Shown: positions 15,810 to 24,588 of the stretch, piece after piece
Layout of the letters: every line of letters begins with the position of its first letter
Position numbering within the stretch: position 1 is the first letter of the stretch
Assembly: GCF_003001675.1 (NCBI RefSeq)
Contig: NZ_PVYW01000015.1
Location: forward strand, 124,001-188,000
Direction: 5' to 3'
Origin: Cohnella sp. SGD-V74
Lineage (GTDB): Bacteria > Bacillota > Bacilli > Paenibacillales > Paenibacillaceae
DNA length: 64,000 bases
The notes under the pieces: model-generated
Told to the model about the DNA's origin: nothing
Seen by the model: the letters and a program-made list of their open reading frames with translations, nothing else
Database searches by the model: none
Position numbers and translations under genes: made by a program

Positions 15810-16166
15810 TTAATCCGGAATCTCGTCCCTCTCTCGCTTAGGCAGCTTACTCCTCACGAGTTGATAGGATTGCTCCAGCATCGCGAACACTTCATCTTCC
15901 GGCACCGTTCCGTCCAGGACGACCGTGTTCCAATGCTTCTTGTTCATATGGTATCCCGGCAGCACCGCCTCAGGATATTGCTGCCTAAGCAGCCATGCCT
16001 CTTCCGGATCCGCCTTCAGGTTAATGCTCTCCCGATCCCCCGTATGCCCGAGCAGCGCGAACATCTTGCTCCCAACGAACAGCACGGGCAGATCCGGATC
16101 GAAAGGATAGCGGAGGGTTGTTCCGGGTTTGGCCAACCCTGCCTCGGCAATTCGAGAGTGATTCAT
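15810..16166 (-). CDS. MmcQ/YjbR family protein
   Basis: A 118-residue protein of the MmcQ/YjbR family: TTLRYPFDPDLPVLFVGSKMFALLG, INLKADPEEAWLLRQQYPEAVLPGYHMNKKHWNTVVLDG and a C-terminal helix. The fold resembles the DNA-binding domain of CyaY-like/MmcQ proteins; the biological role is unknown. It begins 23 nt after the stop of the large SLH protein gene and is followed by a terminator, so it is probably the last gene of that transcript. Confidence 0.88.
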   Translation of the reverse strand: MNHSRIAEAGLAKPGTTLRYPFDPDLPVLFVGSKMFALLGHTGDRESINLKADPEEAWLLRQQYPEAVLPGYHMNKKHWNTVVLDGTVPEDEVFAMLEQSYQLVRSKLPKRERDEIPD

Positions 16167-16189
16167 CGAAAACCTTCTCTCAATCGTTC

Positions 16190-19100
16190 TTAGGAATCAA
16201 TAAATTCTACGAACTCCAACAACCTTTTAATCATAACGACAGCTTCCGCCCGGGTCGCATTGCTCTTCGGCTTCATCGTGGTAGGCGTCACTCCCCCGAT
16301 AATGCCAGCCTGCACGCTGATCGACACGCCGTCTCTCGCCCAACTGCTGATGCTTCCCCTGTCGTTGAAGCGGTTCAGGTTGGAGCTGTCGGCGGACTGT
16401 TGAACTCCGGCGACAGCCATGGCCCGTACCATCATCGTTGCCATCTCTTCGCGCGTAATCGGCGCATTCGGCCTGAACTTGCCGTCCGTTCCTCCTTGGA
16501 CGATTCCTGCTGCGCTCGCTGCCCCGATGTATGCGGCAGATGCGCCGGAGCCCGGCACGTCCGAGAACTTGCCCGCAGCCGAACGATCGCCGCTCAAGCC
16601 TAATCCCCGAACGATATACTGCGCAAAATCCGCTCTGGTAATGTTAGCTTTCGGAGAGAATGTCGTTGGCGTAGTCCCGTCCACGATAAACTTCGAAGCA
16701 AGTAACGATACGTCCCCATTTGCCCAATGCGTTCTCATATCGGCATACTGCATCGTTTTGCGAACTACCGCATACTTGCTGTTGCCCTTACGCATGAAAT
16801 TCACATACAACGAGGTCCCATTATTCGTAACCGTAGTCGGCACATAGCTGATCTTGCCTGTTGCAGGATCGAGATATACGACGGCCAAGTTATCAAGCGA
16901 TCCAGCGGATGCAGGAATTACAAATGAACGCGTTACGTACCTATCGTAGTTAGTAATCGGATATTCTCTTCCGCCGAATAGAATCGACGCGGTAAAATCT
17001 GCAGGAGCAGCCACTCTCTGTGCGCCCTGACCGGCAAGCGCCGCAATGAACGAAGTATCCGATACCTTCTCGATGCTTAACAGCAGAGCGGCATCGCTCG
17101 AATTATTGCCTCCGATTTGCTGCAGTTGTTTCGTAAAGTTGATCGCATTTAACGGCAGGTTAAACTGTACATCTCCAAAATCGAGCAGGAACTCCGCATT
17201 GGATACGTTTGTCGCCGAAGAGATCAGCGATTGAATCGGAAGACTCACGAGCGCTCCCGCCTCCGTCGCGGGGATACGAACCGATACCCGCGGAACGGTA
17301 ACGCCGCTATTCGACTTAATCAAAGCATAGGAGGCCGCCAGCTTATTTGCATCCACCACATAACGTTTTGCGGCTTTTCCGGATGGAGTAACCGCCGCTG
17401 TTGCCGTTACCGCCTTGCCGACGACCAGCCTGACAGCTCCCGCTCCGTCGGATTCCAGATAATCCGGCAAGTTGGCGATCGGCGTACCCGTTTGCGCGCC
17501 TACCGTAATATTATTAAGCGCGGCAACGATTCGATCAAGCGTATCCCTTAACGGGTTCCCCGACGTAATGTAGCTCACCGTCACCGTTTGACCTGCGCCA
17601 ACTGCAGACGACAAATTCACAACGACTTGAGTTCCGGCCACAGATACGCCGGTCACAGGAATCGTTGCCCCGTCATATTTGACCGTATACTGCGAAGCAT
17701 ACGGGGCCGTATTCGGATTCAGCGGAGCAGAGTAGACCAGCGTCAACTGGTTATTCAAGATACTGGACGACGCCAACTGAGCGACATCGCTGGAACCTGA
17801 AGTAAAGTTGTAGCCCACGATCGCCGGAGCAATATTGCCGGACAGATCCAGGATCGCCGGCGAACTTTGGTAATAATACAACAAGACAGGAACATTAGAC
17901 GAGACGCTCTGAGACAACGTCAGCTCAACCGTATTATTCGCTACCGCGACCTTCGTCACAGTCGGCGGGGTTACCCCCGTAGTAACTACTGAAAACGCAG
18001 TGGTTGGCGGAACGCTATTCGGATTCAGCCCTTCGTTATAAGTCATGACAATCTTAGTGCCGTTTAAGACGGCCGATTGCAACTGCGGCGGCTCGTTGTC
18101 GTATTGATTTCTAACATAATAATCCGTAAACGCCGGAACCATGCTTCCGCTTGGATCACGAAGCGGGTAAGAGCCCGGAGCATACGATACCGATACTGGC
18201 AACGAACTGGTCGATGCGGAATTCAAAGTCATCGTCAAGAAGTTACCGCTCAAAAACGCGGAGTTAATCCCAATGACGTTGCCGTTCTGTTTCACGGTAA
18301 ACTGGCTCTGAATCTGGGTTTGAAACTGCGGAGCCACTTCCGCCAGAGCTTTATTGAACGTCAAAGTTAATGAACTTCCATAGAAATACCCGTTCTCTGG
18401 CTTGGGCAGGGTGGAATCCGTCGAATTCGTTATAAGCAGATTATTGAAAGCAGCGACTTCTATGCCACTTGTATTCTGCAATCTTCTGGCAACAACCGTA
18501 TCCGGATAATAGGAAAGCCTGACGTTTTGGCCAACCAGCACACTGCTTTGCAAAGTCAAACGAACCTCGTTGCCGCTTACGGATACACCCGTCACTGCTC
18601 TTGCAGCATCATTGACGGTAGCGTAGAAATTGCTTGCGTTTGGCGTCTTTGTCGAATCCAAGTTCTCGCTGAACTTTAAAACGATGGATGTTCCATTAAT
18701 CGACGAACTGCTAACGACGGGGACGCTGTTCGTTCCTGTCTGGAAGGACCATTGGTACGGATTCGTTATGCCCCCGAAAAAGTTACCCGATGTATCCTGG
18801 ATGACGTTGGCCGGAACGGTCACCGAGTATAGAGTCGAATTGCTCAGCTTTGTAGTCCCCGTCAGCTTCAGAATAACCTTCTGGTTATTCGACGGATCAA
18901 TCGACATCGTCAAATCTCTCTTGCTCGATTGCGCGTTTTGCGGGAAGATTTGCGCCGTCGCCCCCGAGGCCAACGGCCCTAGCGGCTCGTTAAAGGTCAA
19001 ACTAAGCTCGTTTAAGGAAGTACTGAGCGCAGTCGCCGACACAGTCGGGAAATAAGCGCTGATCGCTGGAGGCGTAGAGTCCTTAAGAACTTTGAACTTC

Positions 19101-20212
19101 CAAGTTACGGCGTCCAAATAGTTTCCGCTTGCATCCCGGTAAACGTCGGATCCGATCTGTACGGTGTAGTCCGTGTTGTTAACGAATTTGGGACACGATG
19201 CCCCGGCAAGATTAAGAACGGCGTTGGTACTGCCCGTATTTGCGACGGTTGCAATGGCGGGCACTGTACAGACCAGCGCACCGCTCGAAGTTGTAAGAAT
19301 GACGCTTCGGTTAGTGTTGGCAAAGACGGGTTCATCGAATTCGAACGAGATTTGTGTGGCATTCACATCCGCCAGAACCCCGCTATTGGCTGGATTAAAG
19401 GTTTTGATTTTCGGTTTGGTTGTATCGAGTGCGGACTTGGTTTTGAACGTCCACCCGCCGGACGACTGTATTCCGGAATACGCCCCGTTTAGCGGATCAA
19501 CGAGCGCCCCGGAGTCGATCAGGACATAATAGGACTTCCCATATTCCAATCCCTTAAGGGCCAGGTTGACTCTCCAATTCGCCCCAACCTGGGCAACTGT
19601 CACGTCCGTTGCCTGAATGCTAACCGAATGCACCGTAACATTATCCGAAGCTCTTTTAACCTGAATATAACCAGAGCCTTTCACGACTTTTCTTACAAAT
19701 TCAAAGGAAAGGTTGCCCGGATTCACCGGATCCAACGTCTCAAATCCATTCGCAGGCACGAAGTTCATGGCAACCGGAACGAGTTGTTCCGCCCGGAAGC
19801 TCCAAGCAGTCCCTACGAATGATGCGTTATTAGAATAGTTGCGAACCGCATCAGAAGGCACGATAACCGAATAACGTGCTCCTGACGTTAAGGCTGTAGT
19901 TGGCGTAATGACAATGGACTTATTTTGAGTATCCAACTGAACGACAGGAGGAGTAGTTGCTGAAATATCATACTGCTCTACGAGCGTTCCGCTATCGGCA
20001 TCGCGAAGCTCGATCATCCCCGCTCCCCGGACAATCTCCTCATCAAATGTAAGCATCAGATTGGTCGTCGTGACAGCAGCCGTTGCGCCATTGCTCGGAG
20101 TCATAGCGACAACTACCGGCCCACTGGGGGCTGCTTCGGCAACCGGGAAAGCAAAAGTTTGTAAAAGTAGCGCAACTGTTAAAATAAGAGATAGAGTGCG
20201 AATTCGTTGCAA
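16190..20212 (-). CDS. Large SLH-domain surface protein with Ig-like repeats
   Basis: A 1340-residue secreted surface protein. The start is most likely the TTG at 20210-20212 with GGGAGG 8 nt upstream, giving a clean signal peptide (LQRIRTLSLILTVALLLQTF...AEA). Four or so Big_5/SbsA-like Ig repeats (each beginning like TPSNGATAAVTTTNLMLTFDEEIV) occupy the first 500 residues. Several SwmB-type repeats follow (INGTSIVLKFSENLD...NEVRLTLQSSV), then a spacer. Three C-terminal SLH domains (MRTHWANGDVSLLASKFIVDG, ...FSDVPGSGASAAYIGAASAAGIVQG..., RFNDRGSISSWARDGVSISVQAGIIGG) would bind pyruvylated secondary wall polymer. Confidence 0.9.
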   Translation of the reverse strand: MQRIRTLSLILTVALLLQTFAFPVAEAAPSGPVVVAMTPSNGATAAVTTTNLMLTFDEEIVRGAGMIELRDADSGTLVEQYDISATTPPVVQLDTQNKSIVITPTTALTSGARYSVIVPSDAVRNYSNNASFVGTAWSFRAEQLVPVAMNFVPANGFETLDPVNPGNLSFEFVRKVVKGSGYIQVKRASDNVTVHSVSIQATDVTVAQVGANWRVNLALKGLEYGKSYYVLIDSGALVDPLNGAYSGIQSSGGWTFKTKSALDTTKPKIKTFNPANSGVLADVNATQISFEFDEPVFANTNRSVILTTSSGALVCTVPAIATVANTGSTNAVLNLAGASCPKFVNNTDYTVQIGSDVYRDASGNYLDAVTWKFKVLKDSTPPAISAYFPTVSATALSTSLNELSLTFNEPLGPLASGATAQIFPQNAQSSKRDLTMSIDPSNNQKVILKLTGTTKLSNSTLYSVTVPANVIQDTSGNFFGGITNPYQWSFQTGTNSVPVVSSSSINGTSIVLKFSENLDSTKTPNASNFYATVNDAARAVTGVSVSGNEVRLTLQSSVLVGQNVRLSYYPDTVVARRLQNTSGIEVAAFNNLLITNSTDSTLPKPENGYFYGSSLTLTFNKALAEVAPQFQTQIQSQFTVKQNGNVIGINSAFLSGNFLTMTLNSASTSSLPVSVSYAPGSYPLRDPSGSMVPAFTDYYVRNQYDNEPPQLQSAVLNGTKIVMTYNEGLNPNSVPPTTAFSVVTTGVTPPTVTKVAVANNTVELTLSQSVSSNVPVLLYYYQSSPAILDLSGNIAPAIVGYNFTSGSSDVAQLASSSILNNQLTLVYSAPLNPNTAPYASQYTVKYDGATIPVTGVSVAGTQVVVNLSSAVGAGQTVTVSYITSGNPLRDTLDRIVAALNNITVGAQTGTPIANLPDYLESDGAGAVRLVVGKAVTATAAVTPSGKAAKRYVVDANKLAASYALIKSNSGVTVPRVSVRIPATEAGALVSLPIQSLISSATNVSNAEFLLDFGDVQFNLPLNAINFTKQLQQIGGNNSSDAALLLSIEKVSDTSFIAALAGQGAQRVAAPADFTASILFGGREYPITNYDRYVTRSFVIPASAGSLDNLAVVYLDPATGKISYVPTTVTNNGTSLYVNFMRKGNSKYAVVRKTMQYADMRTHWANGDVSLLASKFIVDGTTPTTFSPKANITRADFAQYIVRGLGLSGDRSAAGKFSDVPGSGASAAYIGAASAAGIVQGGTDGKFRPNAPITREEMATMMVRAMAVAGVQQSADSSNLNRFNDRGSISSWARDGVSISVQAGIIGGVTPTTMKPKSNATRAEAVVMIKRLLEFVEFIDS

Positions 20213-20287
20213 CCGAATGACCTCCCGAAAATGAACATACTTACCTATTTCTTCGGCCAAAATGCAGCACATCATTAGTTTTCGACA

Positions 20288-20327
20288 TAAAAAAGCGCAT
20301 TGTCCCGATTTCCGGTACAATGCGCTT
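20288..20327 (-). terminator. Intrinsic terminator of metK
   Basis: Perfect 11-bp arms (20293-20303 and 20317-20327) with a 13-nt loop, followed on the minus strand by TTTTTTATG. Located 18 nt past the metK stop. Confidence 0.88.
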
Positions 20328-20344
20328 CTGTATTTTCAATAACT

Positions 20345-21547
20345 TTACACCAAAGCCCCTTGCTTCAAAGCCTCTACGCGATCCAGACGCTCCCAAGGAA
20401 GATCGACGTCCGTGCGGCCAAAGTGACCGTATGCAGCTGTCTGGCGGTAGATCGGGCGACGCAGATCCAGCATCTTGATGATCCCCGCAGGGCGAAGATC
20501 GAAGTTACTCTTGATCAGTTCGACCAATTTCTCCTCATCTACTTTGCCTGTGCCGTAAGTGTCGACATTAATCGATACCGGGCTCGCTACTCCAATTGCG
20601 TAAGCAAGCTGAATTTCGCATTTGTCGGCGAGGCCGGCAGCAACGATGTTCTTAGCCACGTAGCGAGCTGCGTAAGCCGCGGAACGGTCGACTTTAGTCG
20701 GATCCTTGCCGGAGAAAGCGCCGCCGCCATGGCGAGCATAACCGCCGTACGTGTCGACGATAATTTTACGCCCTGTCAGACCGGCATCCCCTTGAGGTCC
20801 GCCAATTACGAAACGGCCCGTCGGGTTGATGAAAAACTTCGTCTCGTCATCCAACCACTCAGCCGGAACCTCTGGATAAATGACGTGTTCGCGAATATCC
20901 TTCTGGATTTGCTCCAGCGTAATGTCTTCGGAATGCTGCGTGGATACGACAATCGTGTCTACGCGCACCGGCTTGCCATCATCGTACTGTACCGTAACCT
21001 GAGTTTTGCCGTCCGGGCGGAGATACGCGAGCTTGCCGTTCTTGCGCACTTCCGACAAACGACGGGACAGACGGTGGGCCAATGCGATTGGTAATGGCAT
21101 CAGCTCAGGCGTCTCGTTCGTAGCAAATCCGAACATGAGGCCCTGATCACCGGCGCCAATGTCTTCGTTTTCTTGCTGCACGTCCTTCCCATCACGGGAT
21201 TCGAGCGCAGCGTTAACACCTTGGGCGATATCCGCGGATTGTTCGTTCAGAGAAGTCAGAACCGCGCAGGTGCTGGAATCAAACCCGTATTTCGCGCGAG
21301 TATACCCGATTTCCTTAATCGTGCGGCGTGCAATGGAAGAGATATCGATAAAATCGGCTCTGCTGCTGATTTCACCGATCACGAGTACAAGTCCTGTAGC
21401 TACGGATACTTCACACGCTACGCGAGCATAAGGATCAGCTTCCAAGAAAGCATCCAATACCGCGTCGGAAATCTGATCGCAAATCTTATCCGGATGGCCT
21501 TCCGTGACCGATTCAGACGTGAAGAGATGCCGGCCCTTAATCGCCAA
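20345..21547 (-). CDS. metK: S-adenosylmethionine synthase
   Basis: A 400-residue methionine adenosyltransferase making SAM from methionine and ATP. Signature segments are LFTSESVTEGHPDKICDQISDA near the N-terminus, GAGDQGLMFGFATNET (about 118-133) and GGGAFSGKDPTKVDRSAAYAARYVAKN (about 260-285). The TTG start at 21545-21547 is preferred: GGAGG lies 9 nt upstream and it gives the usual 400-residue length, whereas the frame extends 41 codons further with no family similarity. It is monocistronic, with a good sigma-A promoter and its own terminator. The leader is too short for an S-box. Confidence 0.95.
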   Translation of the reverse strand: MAIKGRHLFTSESVTEGHPDKICDQISDAVLDAFLEADPYARVACEVSVATGLVLVIGEISSRADFIDISSIARRTIKEIGYTRAKYGFDSSTCAVLTSLNEQSADIAQGVNAALESRDGKDVQQENEDIGAGDQGLMFGFATNETPELMPLPIALAHRLSRRLSEVRKNGKLAYLRPDGKTQVTVQYDDGKPVRVDTIVVSTQHSEDITLEQIQKDIREHVIYPEVPAEWLDDETKFFINPTGRFVIGGPQGDAGLTGRKIIVDTYGGYARHGGGAFSGKDPTKVDRSAAYAARYVAKNIVAAGLADKCEIQLAYAIGVASPVSINVDTYGTGKVDEEKLVELIKSNFDLRPAGIIKMLDLRRPIYRQTAAYGHFGRTDVDLPWERLDRVEALKQGALV

Positions 21548-21576
21548 AGTCTCCAACCTCCACATATAAAAATCAA

Positions 21577-21596
21577 CCTTTCCCAATTGGAAAAGG
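21577..21596 (-). promoter_or_regulatory. Hairpin in the metK leader
   Basis: An 8-bp stem (one G-U) with an AATT loop, followed on the minus strand by TTGATTTTTATATG before the ribosome-binding site. It looks like a weak terminator or RNA stability element inside a leader of about 70 nt. Confidence 0.4.
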
Positions 21597-21622
21597 CTGT
21601 TAAAGTTAACCTTCGATTTATA

Positions 21623-21651
21623 ATGATACCGGAATTGTCGAGGGGTGTCAA
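21623..21651 (-). promoter_or_regulatory. Sigma-A promoter of metK
   Basis: Minus strand TTGACA (21651-21646), 17-nt spacer, TATCAT (21628-21623): a near-consensus vegetative promoter. Predicted start near 21616. Confidence 0.85.
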
Positions 21652-21691
21652 CGGACAGCAGCCCCGTCATGCCAGCAGCTTCAGCCTTATT

Positions 21692-21958
21692 TTATAGGAG
21701 CGTTTGTTGCGCTTGCTGAATAAGGCGTTTCGTAATTCCGCCGCCCAGAGATCCCGCTTCCCTCGAGGATAAGTCGCCAAGATAAGCTTGCCCGAATGCG
21801 GCCGCTCCTATGCTCCCCAGTTCCCCCGCGAATTCCGTATCGAAGCCTTCCGCATGCTGCCCGATTTGTACGCCGAGCTCGGATGCAATTTCGTACTTCA
21901 TCTGATTAATCGCGTTCGCGCATTCCGGTACGACAAGCTTGTTGCTCCTTCTGGCCAT
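21692..21958 (-). CDS. Alpha/beta-type small acid-soluble spore protein
   Basis: An 88-residue SASP. LVVPECANAINQMKYEIASELGVQIG (about 8-33) contains the conserved helix and the germination-protease cleavage motif EIASE, and the C-terminal SLGGGITKRLIQQAQQTLL is the second conserved DNA-binding block. Such proteins coat spore DNA and protect it from UV and heat. Between the two blocks is an insertion of about 20 residues compared with the usual 65-70-residue proteins. The ATG has an AAGGAGGAATCG ribosome-binding site. A CATAATA, similar to a sigma-G -10, lies about 30 nt upstream. Confidence 0.92.
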   Translation of the reverse strand: MARRSNKLVVPECANAINQMKYEIASELGVQIGQHAEGFDTEFAGELGSIGAAAFGQAYLGDLSSREAGSLGGGITKRLIQQAQQTLL

Positions 21959-21987
21959 GATCGATTCCTCCTTGAAGTTGATGCCGT

Positions 21988-21994
21988 TATTATG
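21988..21994 (-). promoter_or_regulatory. Possible sigma-G -10 of the SASP gene
   Basis: CATAATA on the minus strand, close to the forespore sigma-G -10 consensus, about 30 nt upstream of the SASP start codon. The -35 would fall near the downstream end of the gap with rfbD or inside it and is not convincing. Confidence 0.35.
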
Positions 21995-22025
21995 GCTCGG
22001 CTTCTCCTCTTCAAGGCGTATTACA

Positions 22026-22910
22026 TTATGGTTTGCCGGGGAAAATGTAGGAGTCGGCATGCTGCGACAAATATTCGCGCAAAGCATCACGCCATGGCCT
22101 AAGCGGAGTGAATCCTGCTTCGATTAGAGCCGTTTGGCCGAGCACCGAAAAGGTTGGACGGGGCGCCGGCCTCGGAAATTGCTCCGTGGAGCATGGATGA
22201 ACGACGATCGATTCCTCTCCCGCTTCTTCGAAGATGGCTTTGGCAAATTCATACCACGAACAACTTCCACTGTTGGAAGCATGATACACGCCATATTTTT
22301 CGGATCGAACCAAATCGGCAATAAATAGGGCTAAATCATAAGTGTAGGTCGGCGATCCAATCTGATCATCCACAACCGTTATCTCTTTTTTGCTTGTCGC
22401 AAGCTTCAGCATCGTATGCACGAAATTGGAGCCATATTTTCCATACACCCAAGACGTTCGAACAATAAAACATTTCGAGGAAAACTCGCTCGCTTTCCGC
22501 TCGCCTTCCAGCTTGGTGACTCCGTAGACCGATTGCGGGGAGGTCGGATGGTTTTCCGCATAGGGCATGTTTCCTTTTCCATCGAACACATAATCCGTGC
22601 TGATATAGCAGAACTTAGCTCCAACAGCCTCTGCTGCCTTTGCCACGTTACATGTTCCCTCGACATTAATCGCCCAGGCCGCTTCCGGTTCGGACTCAGC
22701 CTTGTCGACAGCCGTATAAGCCGCTGCATGAACGACGATGTCCGGCTTTAGCGACCTGAATACCTTCTCACAGCTTTCAAAGTCTGTAATGTCCAACTCG
22801 GATCGATTTTTCCCGATGATTTCGATATCGCCAACGTTCATATGAACGAGCTCTAGCCCGAGTTGACCCCCTGCACCGGTCACCAGAAGGATCTGTCTTT
22901 GATTGCTCAT
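22026..22910 (-). CDS. rfbD: dTDP-4-dehydrorhamnose reductase
   Basis: A 294-residue short-chain dehydrogenase performing the last step of dTDP-L-rhamnose synthesis (NADPH reduction of dTDP-4-dehydro-6-deoxy-L-mannose). The Rossmann motif VTGAGGQLGLELV is at the N-terminus and STDYVFDG and YGVTKLEGE (catalytic Tyr/Lys) lie near 105-140. The ATG at 22908-22910 overlaps the rfbB stop in an ATGA arrangement, so the genes are translationally coupled. It is last in rfbC-rfbB-rfbD. Confidence 0.95.
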   Translation of the reverse strand: MSNQRQILLVTGAGGQLGLELVHMNVGDIEIIGKNRSELDITDFESCEKVFRSLKPDIVVHAAAYTAVDKAESEPEAAWAINVEGTCNVAKAAEAVGAKFCYISTDYVFDGKGNMPYAENHPTSPQSVYGVTKLEGERKASEFSSKCFIVRTSWVYGKYGSNFVHTMLKLATSKKEITVVDDQIGSPTYTYDLALFIADLVRSEKYGVYHASNSGSCSWYEFAKAIFEEAGEESIVVHPCSTEQFPRPAPRPTFSVLGQTALIEAGFTPLRPWRDALREYLSQHADSYIFPGKP

Positions 22911-23887
22911 TGTCGATAAGCTCCGGAAGCGATTCTTTCCAGCCACTCTCCATGCTGCAGATACCATTCGATCGTTTTCTTGATGCCGGATTCGTAATCA
23001 TATTGAGGCTGCCAACCAAGTTCTCGGCGAATTTTGGAGGCATCTATCGCATATCTTCTGTCATGTCCCAGGCGATCTTCGACAAAGCCAATTAACGAAT
23101 CCGGTTTCCCCAGTTCCTTCAAAATCGTACTCACGACCTGAAGATTTGTCCTCTCGTTATTGCCGCCGATATTGTACACTTCACCCTTTTTCCCGTTGTG
23201 CAAAACCAGATCGATCGCACGGCAATGATCCTCCACGTACAACCAATCCCTTACGTTTAAACCATCTCCGTACACTGGAAGAGGTTCATCCCTTAGCGCT
23301 TTGGTTATCATGAGTGGAATTAGCTTTTCCGGAAATTGATATGGCCCGTAATTGTTGGAGCAACGCGTAATATTGACGTGCATTCCGTACGTTTCGTGAT
23401 AGGCACGAACGAGCAGATCCGCCCCGGCCTTGCTGGCCGAGTAGGGACTATTGGGGGCTAACGGCGTCTCTTCGGAAAATAGTCCGACGTCTCCAAGCGT
23501 ACCGTAAACTTCATCCGTCGAAATTTGCACGAACCTTGGAACATTGTACTTTCTCGCTAGATCGAGTAGAACTTGCGTTCCTGTAACATTCGTTCTCACA
23601 AATAAACCCGGATGGGCAATGCTTCGATCCACATGCGATTCCGCGGCGAAATTGATGATCGCATCGAAGCCTTCACCGACGATCGTCTCCATCTTTACTG
23701 CATCGGAGATGTCTGCTTGTATGAACCGATAGTTCGACCATTCCATTATTCCCTGCAAGTTATCCGGATTTCCTGCATAGGTGAGCAGATCGACATTGAC
23801 TAGCTGATAATCTTCATGCTGATTTCGCATATAATGAACGAAATTACTGCCGATAAATCCGGCACCGCCCGTAACAAACAATCTCAT
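22907..23887 (-). CDS. rfbB: dTDP-glucose 4,6-dehydratase
   Basis: A 326-residue extended SDR enzyme converting dTDP-glucose to dTDP-4-keto-6-deoxyglucose. Key features are VTGGAGFIGSNFV (NAD-binding, residues 4-16), NFAAESHVDRSI (about 78-89), STDEVYG and the YSASKAGAD catalytic motif, plus NNYGPYQFPEKLIPL. Length is typical. The upstream rfbC is 12 nt away; rfbA (thymidylyltransferase) is absent from this window and must be supplied elsewhere. Confidence 0.96.
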   Translation of the reverse strand: MRLFVTGGAGFIGSNFVHYMRNQHEDYQLVNVDLLTYAGNPDNLQGIMEWSNYRFIQADISDAVKMETIVGEGFDAIINFAAESHVDRSIAHPGLFVRTNVTGTQVLLDLARKYNVPRFVQISTDEVYGTLGDVGLFSEETPLAPNSPYSASKAGADLLVRAYHETYGMHVNITRCSNNYGPYQFPEKLIPLMITKALRDEPLPVYGDGLNVRDWLYVEDHCRAIDLVLHNGKKGEVYNIGGNNERTNLQVVSTILKELGKPDSLIGFVEDRLGHDRRYAIDASKIRRELGWQPQYDYESGIKKTIEWYLQHGEWLERIASGAYRQ

Positions 23888-23899
23888 GCTGAACCACCC

Positions 23900-24451
23900 T
23901 TAAACCTTAAAATTATACTCTGCTTGCGCTAAAACCGGATGCCCCGCATCTTTGTCCGAGAGAATAGGATTACTCGTTGGCCACACAATCCCAATCGCCG
24001 GATCATTCCAGAGAATTCCTCTATCATGCTCCTTGGAATATGGCCGATCCACCTTGTACTGCACCTCGGTATTTGGAACCAACGTACAGAACCCATGAGC
24101 AAAACCAGCCGGAACAAACAATTGCAGCTTGTTCTCCGCCGACAACTCGAAGCCTTCCCACTGGCCGAAAGTAGGTGAACCTTGGCGGATGTCCACTACG
24201 ACATCATAGATTGCCCCCGCCGTCACACGAACTAGCTTGCTCTGAGCCTGTGGATGAAGCTGATAATGCAGCCCACGAATCACTCCAGCTTCCTTCGACA
24301 ACGAATGGTTGTCTTGAACGAAGGACTCCGGCAGACCGATCTTCGTATAACGATTCGCTTGATAGCTCTCTAGAAAATAACCGCGGGAATCCTCGAACAC
24401 GGTCGGTTCGATTAATTTAACGCCTGCAAGCTTTCCCTCCATGACTTTCAC
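23900..24451 (-). CDS. rfbC: dTDP-4-dehydrorhamnose 3,5-epimerase
   Basis: A 183-residue cupin epimerase. EDSRGYFLESYQ (about 20-31), FVQDNHSLSKEAGVIRGLHYQ (catalytic His region, about 45-65) and RVTAGAIYDVVVDIR, FVPAGFAHGF match RfbC. The GTG at 24449-24451 gives the family-typical MKV-start; an in-frame ATG at 24442 is an alternative. First gene of rfbCBD. A perfect 15-bp palindrome lies 23 nt upstream. Confidence 0.94.
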   Translation of the reverse strand: MKVMEGKLAGVKLIEPTVFEDSRGYFLESYQANRYTKIGLPESFVQDNHSLSKEAGVIRGLHYQLHPQAQSKLVRVTAGAIYDVVVDIRQGSPTFGQWEGFELSAENKLQLFVPAGFAHGFCTLVPNTEVQYKVDRPYSKEHDRGILWNDPAIGIVWPTSNPILSDKDAGHPVLAQAEYNFKV

Positions 24452-24473
24452 TCGATCACCCGTATTCGATAGT

Positions 24474-24488
24474 TGCCGTAATACGGCA
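24474..24488. repeat. 15-bp palindrome upstream of rfbC
   Basis: TGCCGTAATACGGCA: perfect 7-bp arms around one base, 23 nt upstream of the rfbC start. Could be an operator or a short leader hairpin; there is no run of T after it. Confidence 0.5.
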
Positions 24489-24537
24489 TTCTACAGGGTA
24501 TTCAGTGAGGCCTTCTCGGTCATGGGCTTGAAGGCAT

Positions 24538-24567
24538 AAAAAACTGCCGTCCCTAAGGATCGGCAGT
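24538..24567 (-). terminator. Intrinsic terminator after the 166-residue protein gene
   Basis: Arms 24543-24549 and 24561-24567 (7 bp, perfect) followed on the minus strand by TTTTT. It separates the 166-residue membrane-anchored protein gene from rfbC. Confidence 0.8.
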
Positions 24568-24588
24568 CGGCATATGAAGGTATAATAG

